Below, one piece after another: positions 11,828 through 25,275 of a stretch of 64,000 nt of DNA. This DNA is from Luscinia megarhynchos. Lineage: Eukaryota > Chordata > Aves > Passeriformes > Turdidae. The notes beneath the pieces are model-generated. The model saw nothing but the letters and a program-made list of their open reading frames with translations, was not told where the DNA came from and did no database searches. Both the position numbers and the translations under genes were made by a program. The stretch spans positions 59,315,352-59,379,351 of the forward strand of contig JAPFBE010000003.1 in assembly GCA_034336665.1 (NCBI GenBank). Reading direction: 5' to 3'. Position 1 is the stretch's first letter. Each line of letters opens with the position of its first letter.

Positions 11828-14800
11828 ATTGAAGAAAAGATCTCTTATGATAGGGTGGAAAAAACCTGGATGGCTAAAATTATCTGTCACTTTTTAAAAT
11901 AATAGAGTTGTTCCCTCTTTCTTAAATCACTGTTCCATGCTGCTGACCCAAAAGTGACATCTACTGTCTTTTCTGCCTGTGAATCTCACCTTCAAGAAAC
12001 AATTTTTTTGTCAAGTTTTTTCTCACTTTTCCACTCCCATCTGTTTTTCTATGTAGCCAGAGGAAGAGGTGGAAGACAGTTATTATACTTACAGCAGGGA
12101 GAAAGAAATTGTGTGTGTACTCACTGCCAACAAACACAAAGCCCCATTGTAGACAGAACAGGACCACAAAAAATCTCATCCTAGAAAATGAGGCGTTGTC
12201 TTCATGATCCCTTGCATCTCCCTCTGAGGCTGGGACTCAGAAAACATGCAATTGACACGATGTTTCCTGGTGGTTGAAAGGGCAAAAACCCTACAGGAAT
12301 CTAGAATTAATGTCCAGGCAGTGCAAGGGTGCAAAAATATGGTAAGAATGAGAAAAAGAGCAATCCAGACTCTCAGGAAACAATAACTCCCCCAGCAGAA
12401 CAATATATTTCTTAAGCACCAACATCCATTGGCTTCCTCCTTTTTAGCCTACAAATCTCGCCAACCACCCTGACCCACTGAGACCTTTGATGGAAATACA
12501 GTAATTTAATTCCAATGTAATCCATTCTTTAATGATAGAGCGTGCAGAAAAAGCTTACATGGGCTTGCCTGTACATGTAATTAGTAGATCAGAAGAATAA
12601 AACAATTAATTTGTCTCTGACCAATTCAAGGAGATAAATGTTTATTTAATCCAAATTAAAATGTTTCTTATTTATTACTTCTTCTAACCCAAACCCTGGT
12701 GTATGATTAGAGCTGGGCAAAAAGCAATATTCACATCCCACAAAAGCATGCTAATTAGAAGAGAACCAAAGAAATCTGCACTGGGGTGAAATTACTGATT
12801 TCAATTGTTCAAGATTTTTGCAAAGAACCTTTTGCTGAAGTCTGCAACCTGCCAGGTGCCACTGCACCTCTCAGGTGAGTGGTGTGCACTCCAGTACAAA
12901 TTAGCCATAGTTCCCAGGACACACACTCACAGGCTGTGACCAGAAATTCCACCCTGGATTAGATAGATCTTTCCACAATGGAAAGCCGCTGGTATGTTTT
13001 CCCACCTCTTTTTCCTTTCCTCTGAGGAAAACATCTGTTTCTAACGAATCCAGAGGTGAATGAAGCTCCCATCTGGCTGAGAGGGCCAGGCAGCTGTGAC
13101 TATGTCAGGCAGTGTGAGACTGCTCCCCTCACTGGGCAGTGCTGAATGGGAATGCAGGAGCAGACAAAGCTCTTCTGGAACATCTTAGGGGCATTTCAAA
13201 ACTGATGGCAGCGAGGATTTTCTCTGACAAGAAACTTACTCCTCACAATGACCAGCTCTAAAAGGCATCTCTAAATGCTATGAGATAAAACTGTGTTGCT
13301 GGGAGTTACAGTCTCTTCACCTTGCATGAATGCTAAATTTGTTCTTCCAGGAAAAAGAAAAGAGGAGGAAAAAACACCACGCCATATCAGCAACATTATG
13401 TTGGGAATCTCTGCTATACATTCCAGGAATTTTAGGACTGGTGTGAATGGCAGGTAAGGAACAAGAGAGATTATGATTGCAAAGGCAGAACATTATTAAA
13501 AAAATAAATTTATACATAGCATATCTGAATGCAAAAAGGCTTAGCCAGTGGTTTGCATGGAAACGCCCAGTGAAGGTGAAATGCAAAGAAATATCTTTTA
13601 GTCATTTTGGGCAGCTGTTGACAGGTAAGATTTCCTGTAAAAGGGATGACAACATTGACCTTTAGAAAATTATCACCAGATAGCAGAACAAAGCTTTCCT
13701 CTGTTTATCCTTGGGGGACTGGGAGCTGCACACAGACAGGATGCCAAAACAAGACAAAAAACACTTGGTATTTTTCAGAGTGCTGGAGAGCTACATGCAC
13801 CATGAGACAATCAAATTTGAAATAAACCTTTAAGAACACAGAAATAACATGCTCATTAAATGTCCTGATTTTTACAAGCACCAGCACTTTGGGCAGAACC
13901 CTGCCTACAGAAAGGGCTCCATTAATTCCTGTTAATGGGGTTGCCTCTCTCCAAAGGTGATTTTCAGGCAGGCTGAAAAATTAAAAGGGAGATTTGTCCC
14001 CTGACACCAGGAACCTTCGCTGACTGCACACAAAGAAACCAGGAGAGGAGAGTCCTAAAATTACACCCTGTGGCAACCTCTTTCAACAATAGGCAGGCAG
14101 GCATATGGATTTCAGGAGAATTGTTTTAATTACTAGTGCAGACTCTATGGATGAATTAACAATTTCCTGTTATGCTCTCTGTAGCTCCAGCAATCCTCAT
14201 GGCAGTCAAGACTCAGACTCTGAAGCAACATCAGCCAAGCATTCCTTACCAGCAAGGAATGGTGAAGTCCCAACTCAGATGGGGAGGGCACAAACCATGT
14301 CTGACACCCGGCTACCTGACTACTGAAAGGAAAGAAATTCTGAAAAGCATTCTCATTTAACTATCTTGCCCCTTTTCTTTGTAAAGTACATAGAGTGTAC
14401 TTCTAAAGAGTTAGAACTCCCTTTCCTTTTTTATTCCACTTGATGAGAGGCTTGTCTAAACCTGCCTTTTACAGAAGCATGGCAGAAACCAGTTGCTGTG
14501 TGCACTGCTACCAGTGACCCCTTGTGGAAGCAGATTATCTTCTCCTGGTTCATAAATCTACCTGTCAGCCCTACCTGGAGAGCAGACAACTCATCAGTAT
14601 GGATTACCGAAACCACTTGCTGCAGAAATAAAGCTACAGCAAGATAGATTAAAAAATAAAACAAAGATTCCCCTTGGGATGTGACAATTCCTTAACCTCA
14701 GCCTCAGAAAAAAATACAACCTTGAAATGGAGAACAGTGATCTGTAGAACCAGATGCTTGGAAGAGAAACATAGAAAAATGGCAAAGGAGCTTCAGCAAC

Positions 14801-15072
14801 GATGCTTGATCCAATCTGGTTCAGGGCACAGGTTTACTTTATGGCTCATATTTATCACAGTCAACAAAGCTGAAACTGTACATTCCAAGGTTGCATCTAT
14901 ATTTCAAATTACAAATCCGTATGGTTAGAGGATTTAAAATTTCACCATTAAATCTTGGTCAACGTGATCACAGGCCAAGGGCACTTTTCTTCCTTTAATG
15001 TAATAATGAAATATTTTGCTTATGACATTGGTGACTTGTAAGTGGATTTAAAATAAGAACCTCAGAAAGAAT
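11828..15072. other. Unique AT-rich sequence, no gene recognised
   Basis: No gene could be supported. A perfect splice-donor consensus (CAGGTAAGA, 13622-13630) follows a short + frame (13477-13665), but no convincing acceptor or conserved protein goes with it. The part at 12480-12770 is rich in TAATTA-like and AATTAA words and resembles conserved non-coding DNA (see findings). No mobile element was recognised. Confidence 0.5.
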
Positions 15073-15086
15073 AAAAAAAAAAAAAA
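15073..15086. repeat. Poly-A tract (14 A)
   Basis: Uninterrupted run of 14 A followed by CAACC. No SINE or LINE body was recognised upstream. Confidence 0.85.
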
Positions 15087-18000
15087 CAACCTACAAACCA
15101 CTCAGGAGTGATTTCCAATGTCATTCTAAGAAGCTTACCCAAATATTTGTTAGAAAAAAACAACTTTGATCCATGATATAGTGCAGTGACTGGCAACAAA
15201 CATTATTTATATCAGCTTAGAAGCTTTTGTAATTTAGCACTTCTTTTTCTTTGGTTCCTAAACAGTGAATTTTCCACATTAGAATTCACAGCACATAGCT
15301 CTGTGATTCCCTAACAGAGAAATTCATCTGATCCTGTTCAGGCAGTAGGACAATGACCAATTAAAAAGCCAACTCTTCTGGAAGAACAAGAGATTTATGA
15401 AGACAAAGGTTGGTCCAGGTTTGTGGTCTGGGCATGTCTAGCTGGCCCTGCCTGTCCCCCTAAAGCAGTTGACAGAGAAGCTCAGCCCCCACCTTTCTTT
15501 TCAAATCACAGGGATTAATCCAGACACCCCCCATGCCCAGCTTGACGTTTCCAGCAGTATATGTCCAAAGGTACACAAAAATGAAATTCCAGAGTATTAA
15601 TTAGCCAAGAATGGCTAAATAAATAGCTCCAAGGCTGTCCATGCTATGTCAGCACAAATCCACTGCCTTCTTCTCGTTAGCTCACCTGAGTCAGCATTAC
15701 AGTCTGTATCATTGCAGACAATCTCAAATTTCCTGACCTTTTCAGTTGTGTGATAACGTTGATATAAACTTAAAGGAACTGTCATTTCTCTTTCTGAAAC
15801 CCTTTTTCTCCTTGGATTGCAGGACCCTGAATCACAAGGAACAGAAAGCATATTTCTCAGTTGCCTAAGAGAAAATGACATCTGAGTCCAGCCTGATGTA
15901 TGCAGGAACATCTTCTGCTATATCCAAAGATAAGTATATTGCTTAGAAGGCTGATATATTTCAAGTTTAGCTTCATAAAACTAAAACACTGTTTTTTTTC
16001 TACACTCTCCCTCTTACAGTTTCAATAAAAGTTTTGAAAATAGTTTCTCTTTTAAATATAGATTGGTATAGTTTAGACTGTTTTCAACATCCACTGTAAT
16101 GAGCTCCCAAACACCAATAAATTAATGCCTGGGTTAACTGCTTTGTGGACAGTAATTGTTTGGCCTCGTTTTACAGAACTGGAGTAGACCAGGGGTTAAA
16201 CCCCTTACAAAGGACCACATGTCAAAATAATGAACTGAAAAGTGCAACTAAATGCTGTTGAGCACCTCTAACTCCTGTTATTACATTATTAGAATCTCTG
16301 CAAAAACCCTAAGCACACATACTCCTGAATGACTGGTGATCATGCAGAGAGCGGGGGCATAAATAAACCTCATCAGGGAAAGTTACAGTGAGAATCAGAG
16401 GTGTACTGGCTGCTGTGTTAGCAGCCCAAAGTATGTTCCTTTCCCCAGTAAAGAAAAGCCAAAGCATTTTCTGTTTCACTGAGGAACCAGCTACCCAAAG
16501 TGCTTTCATTTACTGGGGGGTGATGCTGTGCACAGACCATATTGTGTCTGTAGACATTTGCCTGTAGACATTTGCTTGCTGAATTTTCAGTAATGATACC
16601 TGTTTGCCATTATAGCAATGTAAGTGGCACCTTCCAGGTAGTTTCCTTTTAAAAAAATAAAAGTAATTGCAAAACCTCACTTAGCATAATTTCATCACCT
16701 TTGTTTAACCTCATTTTTAAGCGGCTGACCTAAAATTCAGATCAACTCCAAAATAAAAGGCCTCTGGCAGAGATGTTTGTAATGCATATCACACAAAAGA
16801 AGGAACATATAAGCTAACAATGGCAAAACAGAACTCAAAAGGATGCCCTTGTTTTGAAAATTTCATCCCTAATGCACACTGATGCACTTTTATCTCATCT
16901 TTTTCAAGGGATCCAATCTTAAAAAGCCTTCCTCTTACACACAGCCTGAGAAGTTCACAGGAAAAGCCTCTGAGTATAAAGATACCTTATGAGCAGAAGT
17001 TTGGAAGATGGGATGTTTCTATATTATGAGCTCAACCTATAAGCACAGCAGTACTCATCTGATTGATCCTAACTCCTGTGCCTATGCTTCCCAAACCGGA
17101 CAACCAGCTGTGCGATGGGAGGGACACCCACACACCATCACTTCTCTCACTCAGAATTTCTCCCTCAGGGACCACTCCTGGGCAGCTTTACTGGCACCCA
17201 GCAGCACTTTGCATCCTCTTTGTGAGAGGGGCATCTTGTGTGTCGAGGAGCACCAGCAGGTGAGCACAGCTAGGAGAAAGCAGCTCCACGTGGGAATGCT
17301 GAGTGTCCCTACTGAGAGCTACACTATCAGGGATTAAGGTCAGTAAGCAATGCATTAAAGTCAGTGCTGCCAGCCCCATGGGCCAAATGGCCTGCCTAAA
17401 AGCCTTCATGGCTGCCTGAGTTAATCTAAAATAAAAGAGGTAAGCAAAGGAAAACAACCATTTTTTCGCTTACAAGGGAAACTAAGTAATCTCTCCATGT
17501 CAATTCTGAATGGCAGAGAATAAACTCATTTTACCTGAATATGAGCAGCACCTCCAGACTTCCCTACAGTTCTCTCCCCATTACTTACAGCATATAAAAA
17601 GGGCAATTTAACTGAAGGAGGTTATATCTGGGGCTTTTTTCAGCACTGTTTCTAGAAACTAGCAGATGTCGGTTAATGATCTTTAGACATTATATCATAA
17701 ACCACACATTTCAAACACTGCAATCCTAGTGATTATTTGTATATCATTAAGCAATATTCTCAGAACAAGCTCAGTATATCTCCTTATTCTTGCATTTAAG
17801 TATTCCTTATTGTTTTATTTAAACGTGAAAACACTGGAGAACCTTTTATATTTTTAAATTTACAGACCACAGGCAAGGTTGTTTCTTTCCTTTCACTCCC
17901 TCTTCTCAGCAAAGCAATATAAAAGCACAGTGCCATTACAAAGTGCAACATTTCAGCTTCACAACACACTGGCACAAAGCAGATGACATTTGCCCACACT

Positions 18001-18235
18001 GAAGCTCTGGATGAGCATTACAACTGAATCTTATGACTTTCCTTCTTCACAAAGTTACAAAGCCACAGGTCCTCACAAGGGGAGCACTTGTTTTAAACTC
18101 CAGAAATAGAACAAGATTGTTTATTTGAAAGCAAAGATAGATGGGCTTGAGTCAGACTAGCATGAGTATATCTGGGTGTGCATATATATTTAGTAAGTAA
18201 AGAACCATCAGGATTTTCAAACACACAGAATCTGC
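15087..18235. other. Unique sequence, no gene recognised
   Basis: AT-rich DNA with no supported gene or mobile element. Frames such as 15615-15911 (-) and 17008-17337 (+) overlap frames on the other strand or in other phases and have no recognisable domain. A 14-bp direct duplication at 16549-16575 is listed separately. Confidence 0.5.
16549..16575. repeat. Tandem duplication, 14-bp period, two copies
   Basis: The word TGTAGACATTTGC occurs twice, 14 bases apart, with no mismatch. It is probably a replication-slippage duplication. Confidence 0.8.
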
Positions 18236-18420
18236 ACAGCTATATAAATACAAATATAGATATATGTATGGAGACAGCAGGTCTTACACACACCTATGCA
18301 TGCACATCTACCTGTATATGCCCAGCTATGCATAGATATTTATAACTGCATACATATATAATAATGTATTAAACAGTATAATACATATTAAGACATAGAC
18401 ATACACATATACAAAATAAT
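18236..18420. repeat. AT/CA-rich low-complexity region
   Basis: A stretch made largely of TATA, ATACATA and CATATA words ('tatataaatac', 'atagatatatgtatgg', 'catacatatataataatg', 'acatagacatacacatatac') with interruptions. It looks like a decayed (TA/CA)n microsatellite. Confidence 0.7.
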
Positions 18421-21400
18421 ATTCTCTTTCATAACATGAACTCAGATTCAGTTTTATCTAAATATCTACTTTAAATATTAGTTAGGCCTCTGATCTCACT
18501 AGAACCACACTTTAAAAAATTAATTACATAATATATGCTGAAAAATGCCTAGATACATGACAGATAAATTAGTTTCATTTGAAAACGTGTAGCGTATGAA
18601 AGAAATTAATTTAATAAACATTGTCGCTCTCATCCTGCAAAAGCACATATAAGTCCCAGTGAGTTTAGTTGTAATAACTAAAATTATTCATGGGCAAAAG
18701 AGTTTGCAGATCAAGGCTATATATGCGATTTGGTTGTTACATTATGTTAATTTTTGGATCTACTATTTCACCATAAAATCTGACAAGGCAGAGTCATTTA
18801 TGAGACATAAATATAGAGAATTGAATTATAGGGAGTCTTCTACATACATAACAAGATCAATTATTAATTAACATTCAGAGATATGTTGCTGCAGAGAAAT
18901 TACTTAAGGGCCTCTATTGACAATGCTGGTCATGGGCTGGGATCCTTTTCATTCCCTCTGTATGGGCCAGGGTGATTCAAACACAGCACCTGGTACAACC
19001 TATCCCCTCTCTGCACTTACTGCAAAGGAGATCCCCCTTCCCCTTCTCCCCCACCTCTGTTACAGCCTGTCTCTGTGGCTGGAACAAGGCCCAGCCATTG
19101 ATCACATTGTCCTGCTTAAAGGAAGATAAAATCTCACCCCCTGACTGCTGCTGTAATTCAGGTGCAGAGCTACCTTTCTGCTGATCAGGTCCCATGCAGG
19201 TGCAGTCAGCAGAGCTCTGCTGGCACTAGTGGAGCTGTACAGATCTACACCTGTAAAAGACCCAACTCCTGCATGCAAATTAGATCCAGACCAGCAGCAA
19301 CCTGGCTGGACCTGCAGGATAGACCTCAGCTAATTCAGATAATCTGAAAAACTGGGATTGAGTTTGAGCATGCTATCCAGACTTTCTCATATTCTTTCCC
19401 CTAGGGACTCACAGGGGTAACTCATCCCACGTACCACACCAGTATGGGTTCATCTCACTGATGTGTGGACACCTCCCTCTGAGCTCACAACTCCCTTCAC
19501 TGTTAACAGAGTGAACACTTCTAGGGTGTGATGAATCTGATTTATTTTGCCTGTCTATTTAAAGCTGAGATGATTCTTGTCCTAGAAATGCCTGTTTGCC
19601 TCCACTGGCTATGCAGGGTGACTCGCTCCCATGTAGGTGACAAAAGTCCTCTCACCTATGTGACAGCTTCACTAACAACAGTGCTCACACTTAGGAAAAT
19701 ATAACACAAGTACCAAATGTTAACCAAATCTTGAGCAGACTAATACATGCATATTTCAAGATACAGATCTTAATGCAATGCAACAACACTCTTCTATTCT
19801 GTGCCTTCTGGCCAGAGTTTCAGGAGTATGGAATTGCACAGGAGAAAGTGACATTTATGAACAGCAGCAAAACTTGCTTTGTGTTCTGTTTTCAGCAGTC
19901 TTCACTGGAGGAAAGTTTTTAAAGGACTACAAAAAAACAATTTTTCATAATCTTCCCCCCGCAGTCAGAAGTCTTTCTGATCCTGAAATAGCCAGAAATT
20001 AGCTCTAACTGTGAAGCATAAAAATTAACATGTGCTAACACGTTTACTAATGTATTTTCACTAGCTGTTTTAAGTCTGCAGATGCCCCAACAGGGCAAAA
20101 TGGGATAAATCAGGATGCCCCAATAAGATTAAATATAGAAAACTATTTTTCAAAGTGCTATATAAAACTTAAGCAGCCTAATGGAGGCAATAATCCACAG
20201 CTGATCAGGCCACCTCCACCTCCATTTTGTTGAACCCTTAAAAGCCTTGTCCCATATTTTCCATGGAGCTGTCCTGTATTCCCTTTCAGCATTTGTAGTT
20301 ACTATAGAAATGATGCATTTTCCTAGGTGGTTAATAAAAACTACAAAAGGAATTAGCTCCAGATGGGTTATGAAATTGATGCCTTCCCCAGCACCTTGCA
20401 GGCATTAACATTAGAAAGCTTTCTCAAGAAAGAGGAGATTAGAACAGATGACAGAGAATACAGTGGAAAATACCATTGTAATGTAAGCACAAATGCCATT
20501 AATAAATCACAGGCCCAGCACATAACTCCACATAGCAATTCCCAGAAAGATTGTCCTAATCGATAATAAATATGTAACTCCTCTGAATTTGCTAATTTGT
20601 GTTTGAACAGTATGGACCCACTCCCTAATTTCAAAGCTGTCCTCTAACTCTTTGTGCTATGTAAAGCACACATTTGGACATGCTGAATTCTCTAATTAGT
20701 CTATAAATACTTGACTTTTACCCACTGCTTTTGTAAGTGTGATAATTGCTGGGGAAAGGCCAAAGCACTTATGGTCAATCAGATGATGAGGAAAGGAATA
20801 TGGCCCTTTCAGTGAGTAAAATGTAAGGCTTTCTGTGGCAAAGCAGAAGCTATTAGCAGGATCAATATTTCTCCTAGTACCTTAATAAATCATTATATCA
20901 AAGAACAGTCGCAGGATGAAGAAAACCTCATTCTACCAACAAGGATGCTTCCAAATCAACAAATAAAACATCATTTAAATTACAAAGACCTAATTGGTGT
21001 ACAAAGGCAAACGGCAAGCGTAGAGTACAGCCTCTGATGCTAGGCATGTAAACATTTTAAATCATTAGTGAAGGAAGAAAAGCAGAAAGACAAAGAAACA
21101 GCTATGCTAAGAGCTCTCCACGCATAATTTGCAAATTGGTAAATATGCATGAATCCACCACACCGTAGCTGACTGATGGCACCATGTTTGGTGTAGATAT
21201 CATAGGTGGCAGAAACAGAAGAGCACCTGGAAAACAGGATGGCCTCTGATATCTTCATTATTGACTGAAAAGGAATCCCTCTGCTGTTATTTGCACTGAG
21301 GCTTTTTCCTCTTCCCCTCCTTAGCGAGCAAAGAATCAGCTAAGATTTGTAAACATTAGGATGAGCGAAGGGAAGAAATATTCTAATGGCTACTTTCAAG

Positions 21401-21554
21401 TAAGGGAACATCTCCTCTCAGCAGCACATCTCTGCTTACCCAATACAGCCATCCTCACATGTACCCACAGAGCCCTCTTAGCCACGTGACATAAATCAGA
21501 GTTTTGTCCAAGAAATGACTGGGAGACCACGATCATGTCCTGAACAGTAGGTAA
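18421..21554. other. Unique sequence, no gene recognised
   Basis: No gene or mobile element could be supported. The part at 20340-20900 contains long runs of non-repetitive AT-rich sequence with motifs such as CTAATTAG (20693-20700) and TAATCGATAATAAATATG, which resembles conserved non-coding DNA (see findings). Confidence 0.5.
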
Positions 21555-21607
21555 CCCTCCCACACATACACACATATGTGTGTATTTATATGTGTACACA
21601 TATATGG
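21555..21607. repeat. (CACATA)/(TATGTG) microsatellite with 20-bp palindrome
   Basis: CA/TA-type repeats run into their complement. Positions 21566-21585 form a perfect 20-bp palindrome centred on CACATATGTG. It is followed by TTATATGTGTACACATATATG, itself nearly palindromic. This is a simple repeat able to form a cruciform. Confidence 0.85.
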
Positions 21608-22779
21608 CAGCAAGAAGAAGGCTCGGTGTTGTAACCCACATGTCTCTATGGAGCACACTTCTGCACTGCTTGTGTGCAGCCACCAGCACCTTTTTTTGGA
21701 AATGCCAGCTCACAGCACTTATGTCTTTATAGTGTAACCTTTTGATCTAATAGAGAAATTACAGAACCTAGTGGGGAAAGAGCCACTAGAGTAACAACCC
21801 CTTGGGTTTCACCAGGAGAAGAATGCAATACACTGTTGTGTAAGCAGCATTTGGGTTTATTCTTTTGTTTCAGTAATCTGGTTTTAGCTCTTTATTGAAG
21901 GAATATTACAAAAAACCAAATGCTTCTCAGTTGTTCAATCACTACTTTCGATTCCTGTCACAGCTTTGGAAGCTTTTTCCTAAGTTATTTGGAGGCAAAA
22001 TTGCTGCCTTTGTGAAGAAGAATCATCTGTTGAAGGAATTTCATTGTGGAATTCAAAGTGGATACTCTTTGGTTCCCCAACTCATATTTCATAAGCTCCT
22101 AATTCCACAGATGTGATACTTTAGAAGGTCAATTGTCATATGTCTGGAAAGCTGACAAGAAAGTAAACAATGCCAAACAGGAGGAGAGAAGGAGCATCCT
22201 GTTGCTACATGGTAACTCCTCACCCCACTTCAAAAGCAGACACCTTACCCATCTATCAAAATTCTTTGGAAAAGCAGAGTTTTGGCCATATGGCAATAGA
22301 CCTTACAGGGTTCTGGCCATCTGCATTTCCACCATATGACTGGCTCTTTCAGTTAAATAAATATAAAAATGGACAGTGCCTAAACTTTTCATGCTCTGAA
22401 CTCTCTATAGAGATGTATTTATTTTCTCAAACTGTAATTTATTCTGGAAAGAAAAATGGATCAGTCTCTCCATAAGTTATACCTCAAATCAGTTTGTTGG
22501 CTGATCCTCCTGCTGTAGAAAACATATCAATCCTGCTTTACAGAGCATAATATGCAAGCTTTAGTAGTAAGGAAACTGCTGCAGTTTATACACTTAACTG
22601 CCTATAAGCATCCCAAGAGTTCTTCCTCTCTTCCGGGGGAGTTCACGTATTCCTCAACTCATCTCATGCCCACTAACACACATCAACATAATTTCTCTGG
22701 TAGCATCCCAGGACTAATTCAAAAAGCAATTGGAAATACCCTTTTTGCCAGCATCCCAGTGTATTAGTTTTTGCATGGC
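21608..22779. other. Unique sequence, no gene recognised
   Basis: No supported gene. The + frames at 21895-22116 and 22170-22475 have no recognisable motif. The sequence is AT-rich and non-repetitive. Confidence 0.5.
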
Positions 22780-22850
22780 ATGTTTCAGCTTTGTGGACTG
22801 TAAACCTCTGGAGGCAGGGTCTACTCCTATTTTTTCATGTCCTTAGTGGC
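22780..22850 (+). mobile_element. Probable 3' end of an ancient amniote LINE
   Basis: The stretch 'gtggactgtaaacctctggaggcagggtctactcc' resembles the conserved 3' tail of old amniote CR1/L3-like LINEs (family form roughly 'gattgtaagctctttggggcagggact'). Only this short anchor is visible and the upstream body is too decayed to follow, so the call is tentative. Confidence 0.4.
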
Positions 22851-25218
22851 CTAAAGGCATTATCAGCTTTATTCATCAAATTATCAGCAGCTGAGGGGAT
22901 CACTGTGTGCACGACCCAAACTTCAGCCATCACGTCCAACGGGATCACAGGGGGCAGGCTAATGAAGTCTGTGTGCCCTTTCAATTCTATTATCATAAAA
23001 GTCTTTCTTTTTCCAGTACAGTGAAAAGACTGACTAGTTCTTCAAATAAATAACCAGGAGAATGGGATGGTAGTAAATGGATTCAGCAAAGATTCAGGAT
23101 TTTCTTATTCTAGTCAGCCTGAACAATTAATTAACAGCTTCCTTCTCTGTCATTAATTTTGTTGCCATAGTAGCCTCTGTAAGTGGTTTCTAACAAACAA
23201 GGAAGATTTATCTGTCACACTCTAAATCGATCAGAAAATGAATGATTTCACATTCATTTTTGTTTGATAATGATGGGTAAAGCACAGTGAATCATTACAA
23301 TAGGGTTCTCTGAGAAGCATAGATTGTCTGTTATTTTAAAAAGCAATCCTAAAGAACAGGCCCAGAGATTAAAAGTGAAGTGCCATTTCTATGTAAACAA
23401 AATACTGTCTCCATTAAGAAATGACAACAATTTATAAGTAATAAATAGAAAAAAGTTTCTAGATTTTTTTTCAACTCCAACTAAGCATCTTTTGCTTGGA
23501 TATAAACAGTTCTATGCATTTCTTTTTGCTCCAAATTCACAGCTGGTGAGAAACCATGGAGAAAAACATTGTAAGAGAATTTCCTAGAGAACAGAGTAAA
23601 ATTAATGAGTTTAAACAAAGGAAGTTTCTTTTACTTTAGGTTGCTTGGACTGTAAAAAGAACAGCAATCCACAAGGGAGAAAGTGGGGTGTGGGGGGGTA
23701 GGTATATGTCTGCAAACTAAATTCAGACTACGTTCTGGCCATCATCATGTGCCAGGGGTTTGGACATGTTTAGAGAACTACAGGCTGCAACCTGCAAATT
23801 GGATCAATATGTTTCTTGCCTGATAAATTCCAGGAGGGAGATAACGGGTGCATTATTGGAAAAGATTGTTGTTGCCTTTCTTCTAGAGGACAAGGTGACA
23901 GATTCTCTTAAAGCGGTAACGGCTCTTTGCTTTTCCACCAAACAATGCTTTGAAAAGGAATGCCATTTCAAATCTTGTCCTGTCTATAACCTGTCTCAGC
24001 TGGAGTGGGGAAGAGAAGAGCTGGCAACATAGTCAAATTACTCAGATTTTCTTGATTAAGAAGCTAGTAATAATCCCAAGGGCAAAATGCTCCAGTCACA
24101 TCAGTTGACTCTTTCCATGAAGGAAAACAAAACAAACATGAAGACAATGGGACTTATGTTCCTCCTTATACTTGTCATTTTCTACAGCCAAGCCACAGTG
24201 GCCTTGAATATTTTGTCATGCTATTGATATCCAAAGTAATTGACTCAGCTACAGACTATAACACAGCTAAATCTTACTGAGATCAAACTTTCTTCTTCAT
24301 CTCACCTCTTGGAAGACCTAAAGTGAAAATTTTTTATCATCTCCCATATTGAACAAGGAATATGAACAACAAAGTACTGGGGAGATCATGCAGTCATGAA
24401 AGGTGAGATGCCACAAATATAGAACAATAAGACATCAAGAACATGCAAATTTTTCAATTTTCTATTAGAAATGTTTCCATTAGTTTAAAAATTCACTTTT
24501 TTTATTGTTCAGTTTCTGTTCTGGGACCAGCTCCTATATGCTACCACACTGTGGAGATAAAACACAAAAATAAGGGGACTAAGGAGCAGGGATTTGCCTC
24601 TGGTAACAGCACTGCACTGAAGGATATAAAGTTCTCAGTGTTGGTGAGTAGCACAGAGCCTTGTTTCTGACCCACTCCCCCCTCCACCACATCCCCCCAG
24701 CTGCCCTAGTTCAATCATTTCCGTGGCCATACCCAGAACCATACCAGGGTCGTTAAAAAAAAATCTTTTTTGCAAATGTTTCTTTTAACATGAATCATTT
24801 CTCAGTTCCCACTTAGAAAGAATCTGCTGAGCCTTTAAGCTCTGCCAAAGGGAGGGCAGCCTCTGGTGATGATGTGGAAATGAGAGCTGGAAGGCAGTAT
24901 GCTCCCAGATCAGATCTGTGCAATACAGTATCGAAACAATATAAAACTGCAGCCTAAGCACAAAGAGCAAGCCTGATTCTCGTTCACTGTGGTCATTTTT
25001 AACTGAACCTCTGCCTGTCCATCTATTACACCTTTCCTGGCAGAACAGGGGCAGTAGCAAAGCTGAACCCACTTTTGAGCCAGCAGAAAAGTTGGAGAGA
25101 AGTCACAGGAGGTAATTTCATTACTGGAAGTTTAATGGAAACCAGCAGCCAGACGGTGAAGCTGCACACAAGTCGCTGCCCCGGGAGAGGGAGGCAGGCA
25201 GAGCTGTGAGCTGTGCCT
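22851..25218. other. Unique sequence, no gene recognised
   Basis: AT-rich DNA without a supported gene. It holds a perfect 10-bp inverted repeat at 23235-23260 (listed separately), G-rich DNA at 23684-23701 and a C-rich stretch near 24676-24702. The + frame at 23760-24032 has no recognised family. Confidence 0.5.
23235..23260. repeat. Inverted repeat, 10-bp arms, 6-base loop
   Basis: AAAATGAATG at 23235-23244 is mirrored exactly by CATTCATTTT at 23251-23260, with ATTTCA between. It lies in an AT-rich stretch with several TTAATTAA-like words and may be chance or part of a regulatory element. Confidence 0.8.
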
Positions 25219-25275
25219 GGGAGCAGCCCAGGGATGGGCAGATGGGAGCAGCCCAGGGATGGGCAGATGGGAGCC
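25219..25275. repeat. Minisatellite seed: 25-bp unit, about 2.3 copies
   Basis: The unit GGGAGCAGCCCAGGGATGGGCAGAT occurs twice without mismatch, and a third copy begins with GGGAGCC. It lies in a locally GC-rich patch (25140-25330). Confidence 0.9.

Noticed and set aside
13477..13665. Short frame followed by a perfect splice-donor consensus at 13622-13630
   Set aside because: Donor-like words occur by chance every few kb. No acceptor, conservation or protein family supports an exon.
23684..23701. G-rich run as a G-quadruplex candidate
   Set aside because: Only two runs of G long enough, fewer than the four needed.
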